Shown in pieces: positions 9,578 to 17,984 of a stretch of 64,000 nt of DNA. The position numbers were made by a program, and so were the translations under genes. A model generated the notes under the pieces. The model was not told the origin of the DNA. It saw nothing but the letters and a program-made list of their open reading frames with translations, and made no database searches. Numbering within the stretch: the stretch's first letter is position 1; each line of letters starts with the position of its first letter. The DNA lies in the NCBI RefSeq assembly GCF_030369635.1, contig NZ_CP128474.1:2914001-2978000 (forward strand), given 5' to 3'. The DNA is from Microbacterium arborescens (GTDB lineage: Bacteria > Actinomycetota > Actinomycetes > Actinomycetales > Microbacteriaceae).

Positions 9578-10891
9578 ATGATGCGTCTGTCGGTCATCGG
9601 TTGCGGTTACCTCGGTGCGGTCCACGCCGCCGCGATGGCATCCATCGGGCACGAGGTCGTCGGAATCGACGTCGACGCGCGCAAGATCGCCTCGCTCTCG
9701 AACGGCGAGGCGCCGTTCTTCGAACCCGGGCTGCAGGAGATCCTGAGCGACGGCCTCGCCTCGGGCCGACTCCGCTTCTCGACCGACATGGCGGATGCCG
9801 CCGGCGCCGCCGTCCACTTCATCGGCGTGGGCACCCCGCAGCAGAAGGACGGCTACGCCGCCGACCTCACCTACGTCAACGCCGCTGTCGATGCGCTCAT
9901 CCCGCACCTCGCCGAGGGCGACATCGTCGCGGGCAAGTCGACGGTCCCCGTCGGCACCGCCGCGACGCTCGCCGAACGCGTGACCCCCACCGGCGCCACC
10001 CTCGTCTGGAACCCGGAGTTCCTGCGCGAGGGGTGGGCCGTGCAGGACACCGTCGACCCCGACCGCCTCGTCGCGGGTGTTCCCGCCGGCGCCGAGGGCG
10101 AGCGAGCCGCCGACATCCTGCGCGAGGTGTACCACCCCTCGATCGCCAAGAGCACCCCGTTCATCGTTACCAACCTCGCCACCGCCGAACTCGTGAAGGT
10201 CGCCGCGAACGCCTTCCTCGCGACGAAGATCAGCTTCATCAACGCCATGGCCGAGATCGCCGAGGTCACCGGAGCAGACGTCACGACCCTCGCCGACGCG
10301 ATCGGTCACGACGCACGCATCGGCCGCCGCTTCCTCGGGGCCGGCATCGGCTTCGGCGGCGGTTGCCTGCCCAAGGACATCCGCGCCTTCTCCGCCCGTG
10401 CCGAAGAGCTCGGCCGCGGCGAGTCGGTCGCCTTCCTCCGCGAGGTCGACGCGATCAACATGCGGCGCCGCGACCGCGCCGTCGACCTCGTCGTCAGCGC
10501 CTTCGGCGGATCGGTGTTCAAGAAGAACATCACGGTGCTCGGGGCCGCCTTCAAGCCGCACAGCGACGACACCCGAGACTCCCCCGCGCTCGACGTCGCC
10601 GTTCGCCTGCACGGCCTCGGCGCGTGGGTCACCGTGACCGATCCCGAGGCGATCGAGAACGCCCGTCGCATCCACCCGCAGCTGAACTACGTCGACGACC
10701 GCGACGAGGCCCTCCGCGCCGCCGACGCCGTCATCGTCGTCACCGAGTGGGACGAGTACCGTCGCGAGCTCGACCCGGCTCATGCGGCCTCCCTCACCGC
10801 CGGGCGGATCATCATCGACGGACGCAACTGCCTCGACGCCGACGCATGGCGCGCCGCCGGTTGGGACTACCGCGGCATGGGGCGCCCCTGA
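9578..10891 (+). CDS. UDP-glucose 6-dehydrogenase family protein
   Basis: Oxidises UDP-glucose to UDP-glucuronate with two NAD+, in the cytosol, supplying acidic sugars for envelope polysaccharides. It has 437 residues. The N-terminal Rossmann fold has the GCGYLG nucleotide loop at the very start. The active site shows GFGGGCLPKDI with the catalytic cysteine, and the C-terminal UDP-binding domain includes FKPHSDDTRDSPA. The ATG at 9578 follows a GGAGAGAG stretch; a second ATG comes directly after. UDP-ManNAc dehydrogenase activity is possible from sequence alone, but the motif set fits UDP-glucose dehydrogenase best. Confidence 0.9.
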   Translation: MMRLSVIGCGYLGAVHAAAMASIGHEVVGIDVDARKIASLSNGEAPFFEPGLQEILSDGLASGRLRFSTDMADAAGAAVHFIGVGTPQQKDGYAADLTYVNAAVDALIPHLAEGDIVAGKSTVPVGTAATLAERVTPTGATLVWNPEFLREGWAVQDTVDPDRLVAGVPAGAEGERAADILREVYHPSIAKSTPFIVTNLATAELVKVAANAFLATKISFINAMAEIAEVTGADVTTLADAIGHDARIGRRFLGAGIGFGGGCLPKDIRAFSARAEELGRGESVAFLREVDAINMRRRDRAVDLVVSAFGGSVFKKNITVLGAAFKPHSDDTRDSPALDVAVRLHGLGAWVTVTDPEAIENARRIHPQLNYVDDRDEALRAADAVIVVTEWDEYRRELDPAHAASLTAGRIIIDGRNCLDADAWRAAGWDYRGMGRP

Positions 10892-10959
10892 CATACACCA
10901 CACCGGCGAATCGGGCACGGGTCCCCCTGCGCACCGGTCGTCCGCGCGATGATGAACGG

Positions 10960-12024
10960 GTGAGCGACCCCCGCGACTCGATGACCCTGCCCCGCTTGAC
11001 CGAGGAGGGACAAGCTGACAGCGCCGTGGCCCGCGCACTCGACGCCGCGGCCGACATCGACGGCTTCGGCACGGATGTGGCCGCCACCCTCGACTGGGCG
11101 GTCATGGTCGGCGCGACCCGGCCGCTCGATCACTCGGCGATCGACGACTGGTCGCTGCTCGCCTCGGTGGCGGGTCGCGATGTCGCGGCCGCCCGCATCC
11201 TCGAACCCCACCTCGACGCGCTCGACATCCTCGACCAAGCCCGGCGCGAGGGGTGCGAGGCCGCGCTCGAGTCCATCGGCGCGGGCACCGGCTCGTCGTG
11301 GGGCGTGTTCGCCGCGGAGGGGCCCGGCCTGCGTCTCGAGGCCCACCGCGATCGCGACGGATGGCGGCTCTCCGGCACGAAGCCCTGGTGCTCCCTCGCG
11401 CAGCAGCTCACCCACGCTCTCGTCACCGCGTGGGACGGCGACGAACGCCGGCTGTTCGCGGTCGCACTGCGCACTCCCGAGGTCGACGCTCATGCGGGTC
11501 CTTGGCACGCCCGTGGACTCGTTCCGGTGGTGAGTGCTCCGGTCGACTTCACCTCCGCGGCCGCGGTGCCCGTCGGCGAGGCCGGCTGGTATCTGCGCCG
11601 CCCCGGCTTCGCACGCGGCGGGATCGGCGTGGCGGCGTGCTGGTGGGGAGGGGCGGTCGCCCTTCGTGGTGCATTGCTCGACGCGGCTCGACGCCCCGGC
11701 GCCGATCAGCTGTCGCGGGTCCACCTCGCCCGCGTCGACACGGCCCTGTGGAACGCACGGCTCGCTCTCCGCTCGGCGGCCGAGGCGATCGACGCCGACC
11801 CTGATCCGGCGCTGCTCGCCGGGCGCGTGCGCGCTGTCGTGGCGGCTGCCGTCGAGACGACACTCGCCGAATCGGCCCGCGCACTCGGGCCACTCCCGCT
11901 CGTCGCAGACGAGCCACATGCGCGCCGCGTCGCCGACCTGCAGATCTATCTCCGCCAGCACCACGGGGAGCGTGACCTCGCGCGGATCGGGACCAGCCTG
12001 AGCGAGGGGCGCGGAGCATGGTGA
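10960..12024 (+). CDS. Acyl-CoA dehydrogenase-like flavoprotein
   Basis: Protein of 354 residues related to acyl-CoA dehydrogenases. It has the helical N-terminal part, the flavin-side beta domain with GTGSSWGVFAAEG and GWRLSGTKPWCSLA, and a C-terminal four-helix region. No clear catalytic glutamate can be assigned and the sequence is shorter than most family members, so the reaction is uncertain. The GTG at 10960 has GATGAT six bases before it and no Shine-Dalgarno sequence. The ATG of the next gene overlaps its end by seven bases, so this is the first gene of a tight three-gene operon. Confidence 0.8.
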   Translation: MSDPRDSMTLPRLTEEGQADSAVARALDAAADIDGFGTDVAATLDWAVMVGATRPLDHSAIDDWSLLASVAGRDVAAARILEPHLDALDILDQARREGCEAALESIGAGTGSSWGVFAAEGPGLRLEAHRDRDGWRLSGTKPWCSLAQQLTHALVTAWDGDERRLFAVALRTPEVDAHAGPWHARGLVPVVSAPVDFTSAAAVPVGEAGWYLRRPGFARGGIGVAACWWGGAVALRGALLDAARRPGADQLSRVHLARVDTALWNARLALRSAAEAIDADPDPALLAGRVRAVVAAAVETTLAESARALGPLPLVADEPHARRVADLQIYLRQHHGERDLARIGTSLSEGRGAW

Positions 12025-13385
12025 GTTTCAGCCACCGAGACGCCGGCACACCCGAGGCGACCTGGACGGAGGCCTTCGCCGGGCGTGCGCTCCCGACGAT
12101 GCCCGACGACGTCGACCACCTCATCGTCGTCGCCGCCCACCCCGACGACGAGACCCTGGGAGCGGCCGGCCTGATGACGCGCGTAGCGGCGCGCGGCGGC
12201 GCCGTGACGGTGCTCGTCGTGACCGACGGCGAGGGGTCGCACCCGGACTCGCCGACCCACCGGCCGGATGAGCTCGCCCACCTGCGCCGAGAAGAGGCGA
12301 CCCGGGCGCTCGCGGAGCTCTCGCCGACCATCCGCCCGCGGTTCCTCGGAGTTCCCGACGGTGAGACGGATGCCGCGCGCGACGAGATCGCGCGCGCCCT
12401 GCGTGACGCACTGCAGGCTGACCCCGGCAGCACCCGCCGGCTCGTCGTGTCACCCTGGCAGGGCGACGGGCACCGCGATCATCGGGTCGTCGGCGAGGTG
12501 GTCGACGAGGTGTGTTCACACGTCGGCATCCCCTGCCGGGCCTACCCCATCTGGCTGTGGCACTGGGGCTCGCCCGCCGACGTCCCCTGGGACGAGATAG
12601 AGATCGTCGACCTCAGCGGCACCGAACTCGACAGCAAACGTGCCGCCACTCGCATGCACCGCAGCCAAGTAGAGCCCCTGTCGGCGGCCCCCGGCGACGA
12701 AGTGATGCTCCATGAGGGGATGCAGCAACACTTCGACCGCTCGTTCGAGGTGTTCATCCGCGCCCCGCGCGAGGCGCGAAGCCTGACCCGCGGTTTCTTC
12801 GACGCGTTCTACCGGCGCAACGGCGACGACCCCTGGGGCTTCGACTCGCGGTGGTACGAACAACGCAAACGAGAGATCACGATGGCGACCCTCCCACGCG
12901 CCCGATACCGGTCAGCGCTCGAGCTCGGGTGCTCGACGGGTGCGCTCACGGCGTTGCTCGCGGAACGGTGCGATGCCCTGCTCGCGGTCGACATCGCCGA
13001 CGCGCCGCTCGCCGTCGCAGCACGACGTCTCGGCGAGCGCAGCGACGTGCGTCTCGCACGAGCAGCACTTCCGGGCGAGTGGCCGGGCGGCGAGTTCGAC
13101 CTCGTCGTGCTCTCCGAGGTCGGCTACTACTGGGACACGACCGATCTGACCGCCGCCGTCGGACGCATCGTCTCGTCGCTGACACCGGACGGGCACCTGA
13201 TCGCGTGCCATTGGCGCCACCCGGTGGCGGAGTACCCCCTCTCGGGCGACGACGTCCACGCGGCGCTGCACGCCGAGGGGTCCCTGACACGCCTCGTCCG
13301 CCACGACGAGGAGGACTTCATCCTCGAGGTGTTCGCGGGAGCAGCCGCCCGCTCGGTCGCGAACGAGACCGGTCTCGTCGCGTGA
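12018..13385 (+). CDS. Bifunctional PIG-L deacetylase / SAM-dependent methyltransferase
   Basis: Fusion protein of 455 residues. The N-terminal half (about 30-235) is a PIG-L/LmbE zinc deacetylase with AHPDDE and the distal HRDH; such enzymes remove N-acetyl groups from sugars or small glycosides. The C-terminal half (about 240-445) is a class I methyltransferase with the SAM loop LELGCSTGALT and the acidic LLAVDIAD, resembling NodS-like enzymes. The pairing suggests deacetylation of an amino sugar followed by methylation of the freed group, but this is inference. It starts within the end of the acyl-CoA dehydrogenase-like gene, and its stop overlaps the GTG of the glycosyltransferase (GTGA), so all three are probably translated together. 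Confidence 0.88.
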   Translation: MVSFSHRDAGTPEATWTEAFAGRALPTMPDDVDHLIVVAAHPDDETLGAAGLMTRVAARGGAVTVLVVTDGEGSHPDSPTHRPDELAHLRREEATRALAELSPTIRPRFLGVPDGETDAARDEIARALRDALQADPGSTRRLVVSPWQGDGHRDHRVVGEVVDEVCSHVGIPCRAYPIWLWHWGSPADVPWDEIEIVDLSGTELDSKRAATRMHRSQVEPLSAAPGDEVMLHEGMQQHFDRSFEVFIRAPREARSLTRGFFDAFYRRNGDDPWGFDSRWYEQRKREITMATLPRARYRSALELGCSTGALTALLAERCDALLAVDIADAPLAVAARRLGERSDVRLARAALPGEWPGGEFDLVVLSEVGYYWDTTDLTAAVGRIVSSLTPDGHLIACHWRHPVAEYPLSGDDVHAALHAEGSLTRLVRHDEEDFILEVFAGAAARSVANETGLVA

Positions 13386-14134
13386 CCCCGGATGCGGTGG
13401 CGGTCGTCGTGCCGGTGCATGACGAAGCCGACCTCCTCGATCGCTGCCTCGCGGCGCTGACCACGGCGCTCGAACACACCGGGCAGACGCATCCGGGCGT
13501 CCGGATCGCGCCCATCGTCGTTCTCGACGCCTGCACGGACGCCTCCGAGGTCATCGCCCGTTCCTGGCCCGTGCGCACCCTGCGCATCGACGCGCGCTGC
13601 GTCGGCACAGCTCGGCGTGCGGGGGTCGCCGAGGCGCTCGACGAGCTCGGCGACGTCCCGCCGGCGCGCACCTGGATCGCCACGACCGACGGCGACTCCG
13701 TCGTCCCGCCCAACTGGCTCAGCCACCAGCTCGACCTCCACGCGGCCGGCGCCGAGGTGGTCCTGGGCACGGTGCGCCCGGATTTCGCCGACCTCACGGC
13801 GCGGCACGCCGACCACTGGATCGCGACGCACCACCCCGGCAACCCGGCCGGCAACGTGCACGGCGCGAACTTGGGCCTGAGTGGCGAGGTGTACCTCGCG
13901 GCGGGCGGGTTCGCCGACCTCGACGAGCACGAGGATGTCAAACTCGTGCGCGGGGCACGTGCGGTCGGCGCCCGCGTGGTGGCAACGGATCACAACGAAG
14001 TCGTCACCTCCGGCAGGTTCGACGGCCGCACACCCGGCGGGTACGCCGCCTTCGTCCGGGCCACCCACGCGCGGCTCTCAGATCGCCACGACGTCAGCGG
14101 CGTCCGGACGATCGCCGCGCCGCAGCACGAATGA
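13382..14134 (+). CDS. Glycosyltransferase family 2
   Basis: Cytosolic GT-A glycosyltransferase of 250 residues, without membrane segments. It has VVVPVHDEADLLDRCL at the N-terminus, TTDGDSVVPPNWL (the DxD-type metal site), and an acidic DLDEHEDVKL in the acceptor or catalytic region. The donor sugar is unknown. The GTG start overlaps the previous stop by four bases. Together with the dehydrogenase-like and deacetylase-methyltransferase genes it likely builds and decorates a small glycoside or glycolipid. Its 3' end overlaps the convergent XRE membrane regulator by 57 bases. Confidence 0.85.
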   Translation: MTPDAVAVVVPVHDEADLLDRCLAALTTALEHTGQTHPGVRIAPIVVLDACTDASEVIARSWPVRTLRIDARCVGTARRAGVAEALDELGDVPPARTWIATTDGDSVVPPNWLSHQLDLHAAGAEVVLGTVRPDFADLTARHADHWIATHHPGNPAGNVHGANLGLSGEVYLAAGGFADLDEHEDVKLVRGARAVGARVVATDHNEVVTSGRFDGRTPGGYAAFVRATHARLSDRHDVSGVRTIAAPQHE

Positions 14135-15145
14135 CAACACCCCCAGAACCATGGCCGTGAGCACGCACGCCCCCGCGATCAGCGCCGTCACGTTGCCGTT
14201 GATCGTCGCGTCCGACCACGTCGTCAGATCGACCGGACCCAGCACGACCGGGGCGTGCCCCAGAAGCCCGTCGACGAGCGGCCCGGCGACGACCGCGACG
14301 ACACCCGCGACCAGGCACACGATGGCGGCCCGCTGCAGCCCGCGCAGCGGAAGGTAGCGGATCACCAGAACGATCAGCAGGGCCAGACCGAAGCCTCCGG
14401 CGACGAGGGGCAGTGCGATCTCGACGAACGCGCGGTCCTGGCCCACCGCCCCGAGGATCACGGCGAGCATCAGCGTCAGCCCCACCGCATCGATCACGAC
14501 AGCGACTGCGGCGCTGTGTGCGCGCAGCCATCCCGATCCGAACGATCGCAACGCGAGCGGCCCCCAGACCACGACCGCCGCGAACAGGATCGCGGCACCG
14601 GTGACGCCGAGGAACCCTGCCGAGGTCAGCGCCTCGACGGACGCGAGCAGCAGGCCGAGCGACACCAGCGCCGCGGCGAAGGTCGTCCAGCCGCGCCGAC
14701 CCGTCACCAGCAGCGGCAGCGTGGTCAGCGAGAACGCCAGAGCGACCGCCGAGGCGACGATCCAGAACCACGACAGCGTGTGCTCGACCGCGAGGTTGGT
14801 CACGAAGGTCGCGACCAGCGCGACCGCGTACGCGCCGATCGTGGTCCGCAGCAGGGCGGCCCGCCACCGGCGGTGCACGCGAGCCTGGTGCGCGTCGAGC
14901 CGGCCACGGTCGTCCGCACTGGCGCTGACGAGCTCACCCTCGGTCACCCCCAGCGCTTGCGCGAGCGGACCGAGAGTCGCGAGGTCGGGGTACGACAGCC
15001 CGCGCTCCCACTTCGACACCGCCGACTCGGTCACGAAGACGCTCGCGGCGAGCTCCTTCTGCGTGAGCCCGGCGGCGCGCCGAGCGGTGGCGAGGAAGCG
15101 ACCGACGTCGCCCTTGTGGCATCCGGTCCCGTACGTTTCATTCAC
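14078..15145 (-). CDS. XRE-type DNA-binding protein with eight membrane helices
   Basis: Protein of 355 residues. An N-terminal helix-turn-helix (about 8-65; FLATARRAAGLTQKELAASV, then TESAVSKWERGLSYPDL) is joined to a membrane domain of about eight hydrophobic helices (about 95-345). This layout would place a DNA-binding domain at the inner membrane face, as in membrane-bound one-component regulators; what is sensed cannot be told. The GTG at 15145 starts just before the HTH; the open frame extends to 15220 without similarity. Its 3' end overlaps the glycosyltransferase 3' end by 57 bases on the other strand. Confidence 0.78.
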   Translation of the reverse strand: MNETYGTGCHKGDVGRFLATARRAAGLTQKELAASVFVTESAVSKWERGLSYPDLATLGPLAQALGVTEGELVSASADDRGRLDAHQARVHRRWRAALLRTTIGAYAVALVATFVTNLAVEHTLSWFWIVASAVALAFSLTTLPLLVTGRRGWTTFAAALVSLGLLLASVEALTSAGFLGVTGAAILFAAVVVWGPLALRSFGSGWLRAHSAAVAVVIDAVGLTLMLAVILGAVGQDRAFVEIALPLVAGGFGLALLIVLVIRYLPLRGLQRAAIVCLVAGVVAVVAGPLVDGLLGHAPVVLGPVDLTTWSDATINGNVTALIAGACVLTAMVLGVLSFVLRRGDRPDAADVVAI

Positions 15146-15235
15146 GTCGCTCAGTGCACCACCCGCGGGCCCGGCACACCAAGCCGACACGGCTCGACCA
15201 TCTGGCCAGCCCGGAATCACGCGGATGCGCGCGGG

Positions 15236-15703
15236 TCAGGGCAGGCGCACCGAGTCCGTCTTGGGGTGCTCGTGCGGCATCCGGTCGCGGTCGTACGTGA
15301 TGGCGGAGTAGCCGTGCGGGATCGGCTGGCCGTTCTCATCGACGCTCACGAAGACGAGACGCTCGATCGAGAGGATGCGCTTGCGCGTGATCATGTTGCG
15401 CACCACCGCGCGCATCGTCAGCGAGGTGCGACCGAAGTGGGTCGCGGTCAGCCCCATCTCGATGAGGTCGCCCTGCAGCGCCGACGACTCGAAATTGATC
15501 TCGGAGATCAGCTTCGTCACGACGCGGTAGTTGCCGAGTTGGATGATCGCGTAGATCGCGGCCTCTTCGTCGATCCAGCGCAGCAGACTGCCGCCGAAGA
15601 GCGTGCCGTTGGCGTTGAGGTCTTCCGGTCGCACCCACTTGCGCGTGTGGAAGTTGATGCCGCCCTCCGACCAGGGCCATTCGGAACTCGTCTGATCGCT
15701 CAC
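15236..15703 (-). CDS. Acyl-CoA thioesterase (hotdog fold)
   Basis: Enzyme of 155 residues that hydrolyses acyl-CoA to fatty acid and CoA. It carries the hotdog-fold pattern of the YciA/BACH group: RPEDLNANGTLFGGSLLRWIDE with the Asp/Glu of the active-site helix, then RVVTKLISEINFESSALQGD and SLTMRAVVRNMITRKRILS. Length fits single-domain bacterial thioesterases. TAGGCT lies about eight bases upstream of the GTG, suggesting leaderless expression. A single gene, about 90 bases downstream of the XRE gene's start on the same strand. Confidence 0.88.
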   Translation of the reverse strand: MSDQTSSEWPWSEGGINFHTRKWVRPEDLNANGTLFGGSLLRWIDEEAAIYAIIQLGNYRVVTKLISEINFESSALQGDLIEMGLTATHFGRTSLTMRAVVRNMITRKRILSIERLVFVSVDENGQPIPHGYSAITYDRDRMPHEHPKTDSVRLP

Positions 15704-15795
15704 GTTGATCCAGCCTAATCCCGCGCATCATCGCACGCGCGGGGGCGTCGCGTCGACGGGTTCCCCGCGCAACGGCGACGTCGGATGATATGACC

Positions 15796-16029
15796 ATGGA
15801 CAAGCCTGCGAAAGACTTCGACGCTCACGAGGTGACGGAGGAGGTCGCCGAACGAGTCAAGAAGCGGATGCCGGATGTCGACGACGATCTCATCCGCCGC
15901 GAAGCCGCAGCATCGGTCGAGAGCCACGCCGACGCCCGCGTCACCGACTTCATCGGCATCATCGCCGAACGCGAGACCCGCGAGCGCCTCGCCGGCATCG
16001 CCGAGGAGGCATCCAGCGAATCCGATTGA
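15796..16029 (+). CDS. Three-helix bundle dimerisation domain protein
   Basis: Small acidic protein of 77 residues predicted to be fully helical (EVTEEVAERVKKRMPDVDDD, DLIRREAAASVESHADARV, DFIGIIAERETRERLAG). This matches the short actinobacterial three-helix bundle dimerisation domain proteins, whose role is unknown. Two ATGs are possible, 15790 and 15796. The second is favoured because GATGAT sits exactly six bases before it, the leaderless spacing seen elsewhere; the first would overlap that box. Confidence 0.7.
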   Translation: MDKPAKDFDAHEVTEEVAERVKKRMPDVDDDLIRREAAASVESHADARVTDFIGIIAERETRERLAGIAEEASSESD

Positions 16030-16038
16030 GCGCCGGGG

Positions 16039-16743
16039 CTACCGGCGGTCGTCGGTGGTCTGTCCGTAAACGTTCTGATACCGGTCGTACAACGCATCGA
16101 TCGCGTCCTGCGGGATCGGGATCACCTCACCCGCCTGCCGGGCGATATGGACCGTGCGAGCCACGTCCTCCACCATCACCGCAGCCTTGACCGCATCCTT
16201 CGCACTCGACCCGATCGTGAACGGGCCATGATTCTGCATCAACACCGCCCGAGAACGATGCCCCCGAAGCGTGTCCACGATCCCCCGACCGATCGAGTCA
16301 TCACCGATGATCGCGAACGGCCCCACCGGGATCGGCCCCCCGAACTCATCAGCCATCGCCGTGATCACACACGGGATCTCCTCACCCCGCGCCGCCCACG
16401 CCACCGCATACGTCGAATGCGTGTGCACCACACCACCCACCTCGGGCATGTTCCGATACACATACGCATGCGCCGCCGTATCGCTCGACGGCGACCGATC
16501 AGCACCCGGCGTACCCGGCACCACACGGCCATCCAGATCACACACGATCATGTTCTCCGGAGCCAACTCGTCATACGACACCCCCGACGGCTTGATCACC
16601 ATGAGGTCATCGGCGGGATCTCCACCCAGGCGCACCCGGCCCGACACGTTCCCGCCGGTCCACACGACCAGCCCGTAACGCACCAGCTCCGCGTGCAACG
16701 ACGCCACCTCGGCCCGAACCCGCACCACCGCTTCGTGTTCCAT
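16039..16743 (-). CDS. araD: L-ribulose-5-phosphate 4-epimerase
   Basis: Zinc enzyme of 234 residues that converts L-ribulose 5-phosphate to D-xylulose 5-phosphate, the last step of L-arabinose entry into the pentose phosphate pathway. Class II aldolase features are visible: TGGNVSGRVR, VIKPSGVSYDEL, the acidic SPSSDTAAHAYVYR, the zinc ligands VVHTHSTYAVAWAARG, and QNHGPFTIG with the third histidine. araA and araB are not adjacent, so this is a solitary araD. A perfect palindrome of LacI type lies 26 bases upstream, indicating sugar-controlled expression. Related class II aldolases such as fuculose-phosphate aldolase are the main alternative. Confidence 0.9.
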   Translation of the reverse strand: MEHEAVVRVRAEVASLHAELVRYGLVVWTGGNVSGRVRLGGDPADDLMVIKPSGVSYDELAPENMIVCDLDGRVVPGTPGADRSPSSDTAAHAYVYRNMPEVGGVVHTHSTYAVAWAARGEEIPCVITAMADEFGGPIPVGPFAIIGDDSIGRGIVDTLRGHRSRAVLMQNHGPFTIGSSAKDAVKAAVMVEDVARTVHIARQAGEVIPIPQDAIDALYDRYQNVYGQTTDDRR

Positions 16744-16768
16744 CGGACTCCTTCGACTCTCGGGATCA

Positions 16769-16782
16769 TGTTACCGGTAACA
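16769..16782 (-). promoter_or_regulatory. LacI-type operator upstream of araD
   Basis: TGTTACCGGTAACA is a perfect 14-bp palindrome with a central CG, the usual form of LacI/GalR-family operators, centred about 32 bases before the araD start. No LacI-family gene lies in the window, so the regulator would be encoded elsewhere. The divergent VanZ gene begins 47 bases away and could also be affected. Confidence 0.7.
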
Positions 16783-16828
16783 CCTGTCAGGTCCAGGAAA
16801 CCGCGCCTCATCTGCGAGAGTTGTCCGA

Positions 16829-17965
16829 ATGGGCGACAACGTGTTCCTCGGCGCGGTGGCGATCGGTATCGGCGCGCTCGTCGGCGTCGTGCTCTTCGTG
16901 CCGTTCGTCGCGATCCAGTACCGGCGCACGGGCCACCTCACCGCGGGACAGCTCCTGCTGTGGGGCGCGGCGCTGGTCTACTTCTTCGCGATCTGGACGT
17001 ACACGCTCCTGCCGCTTCCCGACCCCGCAAGCATGCGCTGCGCGGGCGTCAACCTCAACCCGTTCGAGTTCGTCGACGACATCCGCGGGGCCGTCCGCCG
17101 CGCCGGGGGCAGCCCCCGCGCATTCCTCTCCGATTCCGTCTTCCTGCAGCTCGCCCTCAATGTGCTGCTCTTCCTGCCGCTCGGCTTCTTCGTCCGGGTG
17201 CTCGCCCGCCGCGGCATCCTCGTCGCCGTCGCCGCCGGCCTGGGCATCTCGCTCATCGTCGAGCTCACGCAGCTGACCGGGGTCTGGGGCGTCTACCCGT
17301 GCGCCTACCGCGTCTTCGACGTCGACGACCTGCTCACCAACACCGTCGGCGCGGTCGTCGGCTCGGTCCTCGCCCTCCTCGTGCCGCGCCGTCCGCTCTC
17401 GGATGAGCCCGACGCCCCACGGCCCGTGACCCGGGGCCGCCGGATCCTGGCGATGGTGTGCGACCTGCTGTCCTACTCGCTCGTCGGCATCGTCGTCAGC
17501 GTCGGCATCCAAGCGGCCCTGGTGTTCACGGGCAACCGTGACGTCGCGGTCGAGACCAACGTCGGCGGCGACATCGGCGCCCTCGCCGCACTCGTGGTGG
17601 TGGGCGGATGCGTCCTGCTGTCGGGCCGCACGATCGGCGACCTGACCGTTCGCCTCCGCTACGCCGGCGGCCCGGCCCCGGCCGCGGTGACACGGCTGGC
17701 CCGTCTCATCGGCGGGATCGGCGGGTACGCCCTGATCGACCAGCTGCCGGGAGGCGGCGGCCTGTTCTCCTTCGCCTTCGTCGCGACGGCGGCCGTCCTG
17801 ACGCTCACGACCCGCACCGGCCGCGGGCTTCCCGGACTCCTCGGCCGTCAGGAGCTGCGCGACAGCCGCGAGCCCGGCAGTGCACACAGCCGTGAACATC
17901 GCCGCCGGGGTGGTCCCGCAGGACGAGGCGATATCACCCGCACGGGGGACGCGCGCCCGCGCTGA
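16829..17965 (+). CDS. VanZ/RDD-type membrane protein
   Basis: Polytopic membrane protein of 378 residues with about eight to nine hydrophobic helices. The first half matches VanZ-like proteins (YTLLPLPDP, LNVLLFLPLGFFV, ELTQLTGVWGVYPCAYRVFD, DDLLTNTVGAVVG). The second half (about 205-340) resembles an RDD-like membrane domain (ILAMVCDLLSYSLVGIVVS, SGRTIGDLTVRLRY). A basic, hydrophilic tail of about 35 residues follows. VanZ itself gives low-level teicoplanin resistance, but most homologues have no known role. GAGAGT ends seven bases before the ATG; no Shine-Dalgarno sequence is seen. Confidence 0.8.
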   Translation: MGDNVFLGAVAIGIGALVGVVLFVPFVAIQYRRTGHLTAGQLLLWGAALVYFFAIWTYTLLPLPDPASMRCAGVNLNPFEFVDDIRGAVRRAGGSPRAFLSDSVFLQLALNVLLFLPLGFFVRVLARRGILVAVAAGLGISLIVELTQLTGVWGVYPCAYRVFDVDDLLTNTVGAVVGSVLALLVPRRPLSDEPDAPRPVTRGRRILAMVCDLLSYSLVGIVVSVGIQAALVFTGNRDVAVETNVGGDIGALAALVVVGGCVLLSGRTIGDLTVRLRYAGGPAPAAVTRLARLIGGIGGYALIDQLPGGGGLFSFAFVATAAVLTLTTRTGRGLPGLLGRQELRDSREPGSAHSREHRRRGGPAGRGDITRTGDARPR

Positions 17966-17971
17966 GGTCCG

Positions 17972-17977
17972 TACCGT
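17972..17977 (+). promoter_or_regulatory. -10 box TACCGT for leaderless small membrane protein
   Basis: TACCGT ends seven bases before the ATG at 17985, with no ribosome binding site, consistent with a leaderless transcript starting after the VanZ gene. Confidence 0.4.
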
Positions 17978-17984
17978 CGAGAGC

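Noticed and set aside
9601..10959. In-frame upstream extension of the acyl-CoA dehydrogenase-like gene
   Set aside because: It overlaps the UDP-glucose dehydrogenase gene in another frame and is Arg-rich without family similarity; GTG at 10960 is the credible start.
10960..14134. Reading the PIG-L/GT operon as the mycothiol pathway
   Set aside because: MshB-like sequence outside the AHPDDE core, an MshC cysteine ligase and an MshA-type GT4 are not present; the glycosyltransferase is GT2.
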